A stretch of DNA of 64,000 nucleotides, taken from NCBI RefSeq assembly GCF_001425325.1, contig NZ_LMEH01000001.1:1578688-1642687 (forward strand), given 5' to 3'. Origin of the DNA: Leifsonia sp. Root1293 (lineage in GTDB: Bacteria; Actinomycetota; Actinomycetes; Actinomycetales; Microbacteriaceae). This document shows, in pieces, positions 1-7,459 of the stretch; position 1 is the stretch's first letter; every line of letters starts with the position of its first letter. The notes below the pieces were generated by a model. It had not been told where the DNA came from. It worked only from the letters and a program-made list of their open reading frames with translations, and made no database searches. A program made the position numbers and the translations under genes.

Positions 1-420
1 GCCCTGGGGGCGGCCGCCGAGCTGTTCTACTCGCTGCTCGTCGGCACCGAGGTCGGGATCGTCTTCTCCTCGGCGGGAGCGGCCCTCGCCGTGGGCCTGC
101 TGGCGGCCATCGCCGTTCTCGTCGTGCGGGTTCCACCCCTGGTCGTGGTGGTCTCAGCCCTCATCCCCCTGGTCCCCGGGCTCGCGCTCTTCCAGGGACT
201 GCTGCAGGTGGCCGACGCCGACATCAACGGGCTGATGTCGCTGCTCAGCGCCGCTGCAGTCGCGGCAGCCCTGGCCGCAGGCGCGATCCTCGGCCAGTAC
301 CTGGTGCAGGCTGTGCTCGGACCGGCACGCAAGCTGCAGCGCCGCTTCGTGGGGCCGCTGATGGCCCTGCCCATCCAGCTGGGTCGCAAGAGAGTGCACG
401 AGCACACCGACAGAGTCTGA
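1..420 (+). CDS. Threonine/serine exporter (ThrE-family), C-terminal part
   Basis: The frame is open from base 1, so the gene starts before the window; 139 C-terminal residues are visible. They form three or four hydrophobic segments, including the motif PLVVVVSALIPLVPGLALFQ, which resembles the C-terminal membrane domain of ThrE/DUF3815 threonine-serine exporters, where a conserved PLVPG sits between helices. A basic tail (KLQRRF, LGRKR) follows, as expected for a cytoplasmic end. The family exports small hydroxylated amino acids using the proton-motive force. The N-terminal half (the DUF1212 hydrolase-like part in full-length ThrE) cannot be seen, so it is unknown whether it is fused or on a separate gene. 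Family call fairly sure; substrate inferred. Confidence 0.75.
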   Translation, partial: ALGAAAELFYSLLVGTEVGIVFSSAGAALAVGLLAAIAVLVVRVPPLVVVVSALIPLVPGLALFQGLLQVADADINGLMSLLSAAAVAAALAAGAILGQYLVQAVLGPARKLQRRFVGPLMALPIQLGRKRVHEHTDRV

Positions 421-465
421 GCCGCTCCCCTTGTCGCCGTGACTCTGCGGTGCTTTGCTGGGCCC

Positions 466-855
466 ATGATCGAAACAACGCGGATCTTCAGCGGCTTCGC
501 CGTCCCCGACGTCCCGGCCGCCCGGGCCTTCTACGCTGACACCCTCGGCCTCGGCGTCACGGAGGAGATGGGCGGCCTCGTCCTCGACCTCGGTGACGAT
601 CACCACATCTTCGTCTACCCCAAGCCGGATCACGTTCCAGCCACCTACACCATCCTCAACCTCGAGGTCGCCGACATCGACGCCGCCGTGACCTCGCTGG
701 AGGCATCCGGGGTGCAGCTGCTCCGCTACGACGGATTCGGCCAGGACGAGCGCGGCATCCAGCGCCCGGCGGGCAAGCACCCGGGGCCGAACATCGCCTG
801 GTTCACCGATCCGGCCGGCAACATCCTCTCGGTCCTCCAGCCTCCAGCAGAATAG
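466..855 (+). CDS. Glyoxalase/VOC-superfamily protein
   Basis: A 129-residue protein in the size range of a single vicinal-oxygen-chelate unit. It opens with TRIFSGFAVPDVPAARAFYA, the usual first beta-strand and helix of these proteins, and ends with WFTDPAGNILSVLQ, the typical last strand with a conserved DPAGN turn. VOC proteins include glyoxalases, dioxygenases and antibiotic-binding proteins; nothing here decides the substrate. I chose ATG 466 rather than the upstream in-frame GTG at 439 because the VOC fold begins directly after it. It ends 4 bases before the next gene and is probably co-transcribed with it. Confidence 0.8.
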   Translation: MIETTRIFSGFAVPDVPAARAFYADTLGLGVTEEMGGLVLDLGDDHHIFVYPKPDHVPATYTILNLEVADIDAAVTSLEASGVQLLRYDGFGQDERGIQRPAGKHPGPNIAWFTDPAGNILSVLQPPAE

Positions 856-859
856 AGGC

Positions 860-1735
860 ATGACTCTCCCCACAACCGATACCGTCGTGCTCTATCCGGC
901 AGGGAGCACCCGCAACGGCGCCGTGGTGCTGCACCTGGAGACCGTCGCAGACGGCAGCCTCGCCGTGATCCTCGACGAGACGGCGTGCCACCCCGTGGAC
1001 GCCGGCTGGCCCGACCAGGGAAGCGACCGCGCCGTGCTCGTGACCTCGAGCGGGCGGGAGATCGCCGTGACCGAGGCCGTCGTCGCCGCGACCGACGGTG
1101 AGACCCTCTTCATCGGGACGGACGTGCCCGTGCGCAAGGGGGAAGAGGGCTGGACCTTCGTCGTCGCCCATCTTGTGGCCCCGGATGCCGCTCTCGCCGA
1201 GCGCGACGAGGTGACCGTCGTCGTCGACGAGCAGTACCGCAACGCGCTGTCCATCGGCCACACCGCCTGCCACCTCGCCTCGTTGGCCCTGAACCGCGCC
1301 GTCGCCGACCGGTGGACCAAGGACGTGCGGGCGGACGGCCTCGGAGCGCCGGACTTCGACGCTGCTGCGATCGCGAGCTCGCTGATCCGCGAGAACGGAT
1401 CGACGGACGTGTTCCGGCTGAACAAGTCCCTGCGCCGCAAGGGCTTCACCACCGATGGCCTCTCCGAGGAGCTCTCCGCCATCGAGGCGGCGACGAGCGC
1501 GACGCTGGCCGCCTGGATCTCCGAGGACGCGCCCGTGCACATCGATGTCTCCGGGCCCGGCCTCACCGACCGCCGGTCGTGGGTGGCCGACCTCGCCGAG
1601 GCATCCGTCAGCATCCCCTGCGGCGGAACCCATGTCTCCGCTCTGTCGGAGCTCGGCTCGCTCGCGGTCTCCCTCGAGCTCTCCGACGTCGACGGAACTC
1701 CCACCCTCACCATGCTGACGGATGCCGCCGGCTGA
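860..1735 (+). CDS. AlaX-like alanyl-tRNA editing hydrolase
   Basis: A 291-residue protein resembling the free-standing editing domains related to alanyl-tRNA synthetase (AlaX; tRNA_SAD). The two zinc-binding signatures are visible: HxxxH in the stretch GHTACHLASLAL (about residue 136) and CxxxH in CGGTHVSALSELG near the C terminus. Enzymes of this family hydrolyse Ser-tRNA(Ala) or Gly-tRNA(Ala) in trans to limit mistranslation. The N-terminal about 120 residues look like the beta-barrel domain of longer AlaX forms. ATG 860 lies 4 bases after the stop of the VOC gene, suggesting a two-gene unit. Function is inferred from motifs; exact mischarged substrate unknown. Confidence 0.8.
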   Translation: MTLPTTDTVVLYPAGSTRNGAVVLHLETVADGSLAVILDETACHPVDAGWPDQGSDRAVLVTSSGREIAVTEAVVAATDGETLFIGTDVPVRKGEEGWTFVVAHLVAPDAALAERDEVTVVVDEQYRNALSIGHTACHLASLALNRAVADRWTKDVRADGLGAPDFDAAAIASSLIRENGSTDVFRLNKSLRRKGFTTDGLSEELSAIEAATSATLAAWISEDAPVHIDVSGPGLTDRRSWVADLAEASVSIPCGGTHVSALSELGSLAVSLELSDVDGTPTLTMLTDAAG

Positions 1736-1783
1736 GGTTTCTCAGGGCGGCTGCGTCGTTCAATAGCGGCTCCCGGCCTCCAC

Positions 1784-1819
1784 TAAACTCGGTGCGGATG
1801 TCTTCGGAAGGACGGACTA
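1784..1819 (+). promoter_or_regulatory. Leader and Shine-Dalgarno that decide an ATT start
   Basis: The frame of the acyltransferase is closed upstream by TAA at 1784-1786. Between it and the conserved N terminus there is no ATG, GTG or TTG in frame. A strong ribosome site GGAAGGA (1806-1812) sits 7 bases before an in-frame ATT at 1820. The only nearby ATG (1798) is in another frame and precedes the ribosome site. Confidence 0.55.
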
Positions 1820-3928
1820 ATTTCGCACGCACCGCCCGCTCGGCTAGCGGAACCCAGGATCCGCACGGAGATTCAAGCACTGAGGGCCATCGCCGTCGGC
1901 GCCGTCGTCCTCTTCCACCTCTGGCCGACACGAATCTCCGGGGGCTACGTCGGCGTCGACATCTTCTTCGCGATCAGTGGCTTCCTCATCATCGGTCACC
2001 TTCTGCGAGAGATCGACACCACCGGCAGCCTCTCCCTGTCACGATTCTGGGCGCGCCGCGCAAGGAGGCTCCTCCCAGCGAGCCTGACGGTGCTCATCGC
2101 CACAGGGATCGCGACGGTGCTGTGGGTGCCCACCACCTTCTGGCAGCAGTGGTTCAAGGAGATCGGCGCATCGGCGATCTATGTCCAGAACTGGGTACTC
2201 GCCTCTGACTCCGTCGACTACCTCGGTGCCGATAACGCTCCGTCGGCGGTTCAGCACTTCTGGTCGCTGTCTGTGGAGGAACAGCTCTATATCTTCTGGC
2301 CTCTCGTCATCACGTCGATTCTCCTGCTCGCTCGACGCTCCGCGAGCGTTTCTCGTCACCGCCTCATCGGGGCCGCGCTCGTTGCGCTGACCGTCATTTC
2401 CTTCTTGTACGCGATCTACGGCGTCGGGACGGATCCCGCACCCGCGTACTTCTCGACGCTGAGTCGCGCGTGGGAGTTCGGTGTCGGTGGACTCCTCGCT
2501 CTCTTTGCGTCTCGACTCCGCGTCGATTCACCGCGAATCAATGCTGGAGTGAGCTGGGCGGGATACCTCATGCTCGGCGCGACAGTATTCATCTACACGC
2601 CGGAGACTCCCTTCCCAGGCGCAGCGGCGCTTCCGCCAGTCCTCGGCACGCTCCTGGTCATCTGGGCCGGCACCCCACCCGTGAGCTGGGCTCCGACCCG
2701 CCTCGTCGCGATCCGCCCGGTGCAATGGATCGGGGATATCTCGTATTCGCTGTATCTGTGGCACTGGCCACTCATCGTCATCCTCCCGTTCGCGCTCGGT
2801 CACCCTCTGGGCCGCACGAGTCTCATCGGCGTACTCGTCGTCAGTATCGTCCTCGCATGGTTGTCGAAGGTGCTCATAGAGGATCGGACTCGGTCACTGA
2901 GATTCCTGACCTCGCGACCAGCGATGGTCACCCTCACTGCAACGGTTGTCGCCACAGGCCTCGTGTTCAGCTCGAGCGTCTACGGCTACGTGCGCACGGG
3001 CGACTCGATTGCACGGGCTGCGGCGCAGGCCAGGGAGGCCCTCTCTGCCGTCACGGAATGTGCCGGTGCGGTCGCGACGATCGCGGGCAGCGACTGCCCC
3101 GACCCATACGCGCCAAATCATCTGACGAACGCTTCCGTGGCGGCAACAGACATAGGCAAGGGTGTGCAGGCCAAGGACAAGTGCAAGCAGTCCCTCGAGG
3201 GGGCGGCTGTCGTCGCGTGCACCGTCGGCGATGTCAAGCGGTACACCCAGACGCTGGCGCTATTCGGGGACTCGCACGCGGGCCACTTCCTCGAGGCGTT
3301 GGATCTGTACGGGAAAGAGCGGGGGATCAGGTTCGTCACCTACCTGAAGACGTGGTGTGCAGGTATTGGGGCAGAGGGCGTCGAGGCAGCAGGTCATGCA
3401 ACTGTCGCGGCCACGGAGAGCTGTACCGTCTGGGGACGGGCGGCGCTCTCAGCCATCGCAAGCCGTGGCGACATCGACGGCGTCATATTCTCCAACTTCA
3501 CCCAGCACTACGTGGGAGCGCCAGCCGAGGGCTCGGGGCACGGATTGACTGCCACCGACTTCATGCACGCCTGGCAGCCCCTGATCAATGCGGGAAAGAA
3601 AGTGATCGCGATCCGCGACATCCCGAACGCAGGCAACCTGGACGTTCCGGCCTGCGTTGCGGAGCATTCCGGGGTGAATGATCCCTGCACTGTGCCGTTC
3701 GAGACATCGCGCCTCCCCGATGACGCCGACCCGATGGTCCTCGCCGCGAAGGAGATGCCCATGATCAAGGTCGTCGACATCCAAGACGTATTCTGCACCG
3801 GGATGACGTGCCACACGCTCATCGGCGGCCTTGTCGCCTACTTCGGGTCGAACCATATGACTGCAACCTTCTCCCGCACGCTGGCGCCTGTGATCGGGTC
3901 ACGTATCGAAGTGGCATTGGCTGGCTGA
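1820..3928 (+). CDS. Acyltransferase-3 / SGNH hydrolase fusion (OafA-like), apparent ATT start
   Basis: About 702 residues. The N-terminal half is a multi-spanning acyltransferase-3 domain: it begins RTEIQALRAIAVGAVVLFHL, with the VGVDIFFAISGFL motif, then some ten hydrophobic helices and SYSLYLWHWPLIV. The C-terminal half is an extracytoplasmic SGNH esterase-like domain with GDSH (residues 483-486, nucleophile Ser485) and a terminal GSNH (His679). Such fusions O-acetylate cell-wall or exopolysaccharide sugars, taking acyl groups across the membrane. Length fits the family (about 650-720). No ATG/GTG/TTG exists in frame upstream of the conserved region, so ATT 1820 behind a good ribosome site is the best start; a frameshift from ATG 1798 or a sequencing error are alternatives. 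Codon use is slightly less GC-rich than neighbours, hinting at acquisition. Confidence 0.85.
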   Translation: MSHAPPARLAEPRIRTEIQALRAIAVGAVVLFHLWPTRISGGYVGVDIFFAISGFLIIGHLLREIDTTGSLSLSRFWARRARRLLPASLTVLIATGIATVLWVPTTFWQQWFKEIGASAIYVQNWVLASDSVDYLGADNAPSAVQHFWSLSVEEQLYIFWPLVITSILLLARRSASVSRHRLIGAALVALTVISFLYAIYGVGTDPAPAYFSTLSRAWEFGVGGLLALFASRLRVDSPRINAGVSWAGYLMLGATVFIYTPETPFPGAAALPPVLGTLLVIWAGTPPVSWAPTRLVAIRPVQWIGDISYSLYLWHWPLIVILPFALGHPLGRTSLIGVLVVSIVLAWLSKVLIEDRTRSLRFLTSRPAMVTLTATVVATGLVFSSSVYGYVRTGDSIARAAAQAREALSAVTECAGAVATIAGSDCPDPYAPNHLTNASVAATDIGKGVQAKDKCKQSLEGAAVVACTVGDVKRYTQTLALFGDSHAGHFLEALDLYGKERGIRFVTYLKTWCAGIGAEGVEAAGHATVAATESCTVWGRAALSAIASRGDIDGVIFSNFTQHYVGAPAEGSGHGLTATDFMHAWQPLINAGKKVIAIRDIPNAGNLDVPACVAEHSGVNDPCTVPFETSRLPDDADPMVLAAKEMPMIKVVDIQDVFCTGMTCHTLIGGLVAYFGSNHMTATFSRTLAPVIGSRIEVALAG

Positions 3929-3991
3929 CCACCTCGCGCATTTTCCGATCGCCCGTTGCGCGAGATCGCAGACGCGGTGCCATTCTTGGCT

Positions 3992-4699
3992 ATGGCCACG
4001 TCGACGGCGGCCGGATTCACCGCGGAACTCGAGGAGCTCCGCGACCCGGTCGAGCTGACGAAGACCCTGCGCTACTTCACCGCCGGGCCCGACGAGGAGT
4101 TCATCGGCGTGCGCATGGGCTCGATCTTCACCCTCGCGAAGCGGCACCTCGACATGCCGGCCGCCGACCTGGAGGCCATGCTGGAGAGCCCGGTGCACGA
4201 GGTGCGGGTGGGTGCGTGCAGCATCATGGGCAAGGCGGCAGCGGCCAGGACAGCGACCGTCGAGCGTCGGGGCGAGCTGTACGAGCTGTACCTGCGCCGG
4301 TCGGACCGCGTGAACAACTGGGATCTCGTCGACCTGGCCGCCCGCGACGTACTCGGCGGCTGGCTCGCCGACAAGCCGCGCGACCCGCTGTACCGGCTGG
4401 CGCGGTCCTCGTTCTGGCCCGACCGGAGATCGGCCCTGCTGGCGACGGCGTGGTTCATCAGGGCCGGTGACGTCAACGACGCGCTGGCTCTCTCGGAACT
4501 GCTGGTCGCCGACCCCGAGCCTCTCGTCACGAAGGCCGCCGGATGGATGCTGCGCTATGCCGGCGATTCCGATCGGCCGGCACTCCTGGCCTTCCTCGAC
4601 GCCCACGCCGGGGCGATGCCGCGGGTCATGCTGAGCAATGCACTGGAACATCTCGACGCGGCGGAGAAGGCCCACTACCGCTCCCTTCCAGCGAGCTGA
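3992..4699 (+). CDS. AlkD-like DNA alkylation repair HEAT-repeat protein
   Basis: A 235-residue all-helical protein that looks like the AlkC/AlkD HEAT-like family of DNA glycosylases, which remove bulky or cationic alkyl-purines without base flipping. Characteristic stretches are FTAGPDEEFIGVRMGSIFTL, LESPVHEVRVGACSIMGKAA and NNWDLVDLAARDVLGGWLAD; the NNWD(L/V)VD motif contains the Asp and Trp used by AlkD. ATG 3992 was chosen over an upstream in-frame start at 3956 because the family homology begins just after it. It stands alone between a membrane acyltransferase and a stress protein. Function is inferred from family resemblance. Confidence 0.75.
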   Translation: MATSTAAGFTAELEELRDPVELTKTLRYFTAGPDEEFIGVRMGSIFTLAKRHLDMPAADLEAMLESPVHEVRVGACSIMGKAAAARTATVERRGELYELYLRRSDRVNNWDLVDLAARDVLGGWLADKPRDPLYRLARSSFWPDRRSALLATAWFIRAGDVNDALALSELLVADPEPLVTKAAGWMLRYAGDSDRPALLAFLDAHAGAMPRVMLSNALEHLDAAEKAHYRSLPAS

Positions 4700-4782
4700 C
4701 GGCACGCGGCTGGGAAGTCAACCCCTAGTCGCGCAGCGCCGATCCTGAGAGCGTTGAAGTAATCGATCGAAGGAGGACTCTC

Positions 4783-4956
4783 ATGGGTTTGGACGACAAG
4801 ATCAAGCACGGTGCCGAAGAGGCTGCAGGCAAGGTCAAGGAGGGCGTCGGCAAGGCGACCGACAACGAGCGCCTCGAAGCCGAAGGGCATGCCGACCAGG
4901 CCAAGGCCAATGTGAAGCAGGCTGGCGACGACGTCAAGGACGCCTTCAAGAGCTGA
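4783..4956 (+). CDS. CsbD-family general stress protein
   Basis: A 57-residue hydrophilic, Lys/Ala/Glu-rich protein: MGLDDKIKHGAEEAAGKVKE, then a second similar amphipathic repeat ending VKDAFKS. This is the CsbD signature (an antiparallel bundle of short helices); in Bacillus the family is induced in the SigB general stress response, but its biochemical role is unknown. A near-perfect ribosome site AGGAGG (4771-4776) lies 6 bases before the ATG, implying high expression, and a strong terminator follows 20 bases after the stop, so it is a monocistronic unit. Confidence 0.92.
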   Translation: MGLDDKIKHGAEEAAGKVKEGVGKATDNERLEAEGHADQAKANVKQAGDDVKDAFKS

Positions 4957-4975
4957 TCTCACGACCTTCGACGAA

Positions 4976-5007
4976 ACGCCTCCGCCCGATCCGGGCGGGG
5001 GCGTTTT
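4976..5007 (+). terminator. Rho-independent terminator after csbD-like gene
   Basis: A GC-rich inverted repeat (arms about 4977-4988 and 4991-5003, with one bulge) is followed by TTTT. It lies 20 bases after the CsbD stop codon. Confidence 0.8.
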
Positions 5008-5052
5008 CCGTGTTCCCGGGTGTTTTCCCAGCCCGCCGCGTAGCATCCGGCC

Positions 5053-5553
5053 ATGAGCACTCCCGTGACGCCCATTCCCCCTTCAGACGGTCAGGAGTCG
5101 GTGTGGGACTATCCCCGACCTCCTCGAATCGAGCAGGTCGACGCCCGCGTGCGCATCCGACTCGGCGGCGCCGTCATCGTCGACACCCGCGACGTCGTGC
5201 GGGTGCTCGAGACGAGCCATCCGCCGGTGTACTACCTGCCGATCGCCGACTTCGCACCGGGAAGCGTGACGCCGGCCGCCGGCTCGTCATTCTGCGAGTT
5301 CAAGGGATCGGCCCGGTACTTCTCGCTCACGGCCGGCGAGACCACCGCGGAGCGGGCCGCCTGGACGTACCCGACTCCCGAACCCGGCTACGAACTGCTC
5401 GGCGGCCGGATCGCCATCTACGCCGGGCAGGTCGATGACGCGAGCGTCGACGGCGAGATCGTCACTCCGCAGCCCGGAGGATTCTACGGCGGGTGGATCA
5501 CGTCGACCGTCGTCGGCCCGTTCAAGGGCGAGCCGGGCACGCTGGGATGGTGA
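5053..5553 (+). CDS. DUF427 domain protein
   Basis: 166 residues. The core from about residue 19 (WDYPRPPRIEQVDARVRIRL, then VVDT-like TRDVVRVLETSHPPVYYLP and CEFKGSARYFSLT) is the DUF427 beta-barrel, a small cytosolic fold of unknown biochemical role that is common in actinobacteria. The C terminus (GGFYGGWITSTVVGPFKG) also fits the family. It is followed immediately by a 20-bp perfect hairpin, so it is the last gene of its transcript. No operon partner suggests a pathway. Confidence 0.88.
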   Translation: MSTPVTPIPPSDGQESVWDYPRPPRIEQVDARVRIRLGGAVIVDTRDVVRVLETSHPPVYYLPIADFAPGSVTPAAGSSFCEFKGSARYFSLTAGETTAERAAWTYPTPEPGYELLGGRIAIYAGQVDDASVDGEIVTPQPGGFYGGWITSTVVGPFKGEPGTLGW

Positions 5554-5554
5554 G

Positions 5555-5595
5555 ACGACAGAACCCCCGGAGCCTGGCTCCGGGGGTTCTGTCGT
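5555..5595. terminator. Bidirectional 20-bp perfect hairpin terminator
   Basis: Arms 5555-5574 and 5576-5595 are perfectly complementary with a one-base apparent loop. It starts two bases after the DUF427 stop and ends five bases from the 3' end of the minus-strand tRNA-Ala, so it can end both convergent transcripts. Confidence 0.88.
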
Positions 5596-5600
5596 GTCTG

Positions 5601-5673
5601 TGGACCTAAGGAGATTCGAACTCCTGACCTCCTCGATGCGAACGAGGCGCGCTACCAACTGCGCCATAGGCCC
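5601..5673 (-). tRNA. tRNA-Ala (anticodon CGC)
   Basis: On the minus strand a 73-nt cloverleaf can be folded: acceptor GGGCCTA pairs with TAGGTCC, including the G3-U70 wobble that identifies alanine tRNAs. The D-arm is GGCGCAGTTGGTAGCGC, the anticodon stem CCTCG/CGAGG encloses TTCGCAT (anticodon CGC, reading GCG), and the T-arm carries GTTCGAATC. The discriminator is A. The 3' CCA is not encoded. It reads codon GCG, one of the commonest codons in this genome. Confidence 0.97.
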
Positions 5674-5724
5674 TGACAATCACCACGATACCATCCGATC
5701 CGGACGGTGCAGAACCGGTCGGGA

Positions 5725-6723
5725 TCAGCCGACGCGGCGGCGGCGGAGCACGGCGTCGAGGTCGCTCATTCCGGGAGTCGCGTCGCCGACGATGCCCATA
5801 CGGGCGAAGCGGCTGTCGACCTCGGGAGCCGATGCCGCGGCGGGCGGGGCGGCCGCGGCGGACGCGGCGGGTGCTGCCGCAGCAGGAGCGCGTCGGATGG
5901 GCACGGTCGCGCCGGCGTTCATGGCAGCGGCCTTCTCGCTCATCGCGGCGAAGACGGCGGCACGACGCAGCGCCGCGGCCTCCTCGACGGAGTCCATCGC
6001 GGCGGCCGCGACGGTGCCCCGCGCGAGGGTGAGCGGCTTGGGCAGTGGTTGCGGCGTCCAGGCGGCTCGAGGAACGACAGGGGCGGCGTCAGCGAACTCG
6101 ACGGGCTCGAACCGCTCGCGAGCGGCGACGGGGGTGATGACTCCAGACACCGGCGTGCGGCGTCCTGCCCTGGCCAGGGACGAGAGCACGAACAGGGTGA
6201 CGGCAGTGCCGCCGAGACCGGCGACGGCCAGGGTCCAGGTGCCCCCGACGGACGCCGTGACGATCCCGGCGGTGAGCGCGCCGAAAGCGACGAGCAGGCC
6301 GAGCGAGGTGACGGCCCGGCTGCGGCGGAGGGCACGGGCACGGGAGCGGGCTCTGCCGGCTTCGGCGGCCGCACGGGATGCAGCGGCACGGGCGCGGCGA
6401 ACAGCCTCCGCTGCCTCGCGCTCGGCGGCCCGGCGCTCCTCGGTGGCGATTCTCGCCTCGGCCTTGAGCCTGGCGCGCTCGGCGGCCGCGCGTTCGCGGA
6501 GCACGTGCTCCTGCGCCGCGACGGCGCGTGCTGTGGTCTCGAGCCGTACGGCCTCCGGCGTCTCGGCCGTCTCGGCGAGGATGCGCAGGGTCTGCTGCAG
6601 TCGCACGGCGTTCCGCTCGGTGGCGAGGTACTGCCGACGGTGCAGCCAGCTGGGCACGAGGTAGGCGATCCAGAGCACGGCGGCGATCGCCACCATCACC
6701 CCGCCGCTGAGTACGTCGCCCAT
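5725..6723 (-). CDS. sepX: SepX/GlpR-like divisome membrane protein
   Basis: 332 residues with an N-terminal membrane helix (about 6-25), a long charged Ala/Arg/Glu coiled coil (about 30-135), two adjacent membrane helices (about 139-185), a disordered Pro/Ala-rich region and a conserved C-terminal tail MSDLDAVLRRRRVG. This order matches the actinobacterial divisome proteins SepX (Streptomyces) and GlpR (Corynebacterium), which help stabilise FtsZ and, in Corynebacterium, bind the MoeA-like protein Glp. Gene order supports it: rimJ-like and galU genes follow upstream on the same strand, as in mycobacteria (Rv0993-Rv0996). Here the Glp/MoeA gene is missing from the block. Often labelled only as large exoprotein in databases. 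Confidence 0.78.
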   Translation of the reverse strand: MGDVLSGGVMVAIAAVLWIAYLVPSWLHRRQYLATERNAVRLQQTLRILAETAETPEAVRLETTARAVAAQEHVLRERAAAERARLKAEARIATEERRAAEREAAEAVRRARAAASRAAAEAGRARSRARALRRSRAVTSLGLLVAFGALTAGIVTASVGGTWTLAVAGLGGTAVTLFVLSSLARAGRRTPVSGVITPVAARERFEPVEFADAAPVVPRAAWTPQPLPKPLTLARGTVAAAAMDSVEEAAALRRAAVFAAMSEKAAAMNAGATVPIRRAPAAAAPAASAAAAPPAAASAPEVDSRFARMGIVGDATPGMSDLDAVLRRRRVG

Positions 6724-6787
6724 GCGTCCACGGTAGGGCAGCGCGACGCCCTCCGCCCCGCGGCCGGGGGTGTGTTGCGAAGACTTT

Positions 6788-7450
6788 CTAGAATCGCGTC
6801 GTGACCGGGAGCGGAATGGCGGCAGCCGCCCGGTCGTGATCGCTCACCCTGGCTGCATCCGCCGGCACCCGTCCGTCGAGCCACCGACGCAGCACGCCGT
6901 CGGTGAGTTCCTCCACCACGAGAGCGAAGCAGAAGTGGTCTCGCCAGTCGCCGTTGATGTGGATGAATCGTCGTCGCAGACCCTCGTAGCGGAAGCCGAG
7001 CTTCTCGACGACGCGCAACGACGGGGCGTTCTCGGGCCGGATGCAGATCTCCATGCGGTGCAGCCCGAGCCTGTAGAAGCAGTAGTCCGTCGCCAGCGCG
7101 ACGGCCGTGGGCGTGAGCGACTTGCCCGCGAAACGCTCGGACACCCAGTAGCCGATGGTCGCGGAGGCGAGCGATCCCCCGGTGATGCTCGAGACGTTCA
7201 GCTGACCGGCGATCTCGCCGTTGTACTCGATCACGAAGGGCAGCCCCGTTCCCGACCGCGCATGCGCGAGCAGGCTCCGGATGCTGACCTTCATGTCGAA
7301 GTTCATCGGGGCGTGCGGACTCGTCGCCTCCCACTGGCGCAGCCAGCGTCGATTCTCGAGGAGCTCACGCTCCACGATGCGGGAGTCCCGCAGCCTGATG
7401 GGGCGGATCGTGATCGCGCCTTCGCGCAGAGTGGGGATCGGGGCGGGCAC
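6788..7450 (-). CDS. RimJ-like GNAT N-acetyltransferase
   Basis: 220 residues with a GNAT fold of the ribosomal-protein-alanine acetyltransferase (RimJ/RimL) type. TIRPIRLRDSRIVEREL opens strand 1, IGYWVSERFAGKSLTPTAVA holds the acetyl-CoA pyrophosphate loop, and EICIRPENAPSLRVVEKLGF contains the conserved N..S..V.EKLGF helix. It sits between galU and sepX on the same strand (9-base gap after galU), as in the conserved actinobacterial galU-moeA-rimJ-sepX block. The acetyl acceptor is unknown. Confidence 0.88.
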   Translation of the reverse strand: MPAPIPTLREGAITIRPIRLRDSRIVERELLENRRWLRQWEATSPHAPMNFDMKVSIRSLLAHARSGTGLPFVIEYNGEIAGQLNVSSITGGSLASATIGYWVSERFAGKSLTPTAVALATDYCFYRLGLHRMEICIRPENAPSLRVVEKLGFRYEGLRRRFIHINGDWRDHFCFALVVEELTDGVLRRWLDGRVPADAARVSDHDRAAAAIPLPVTTRF

Positions 7451-7459
7451 GGCACCAGA

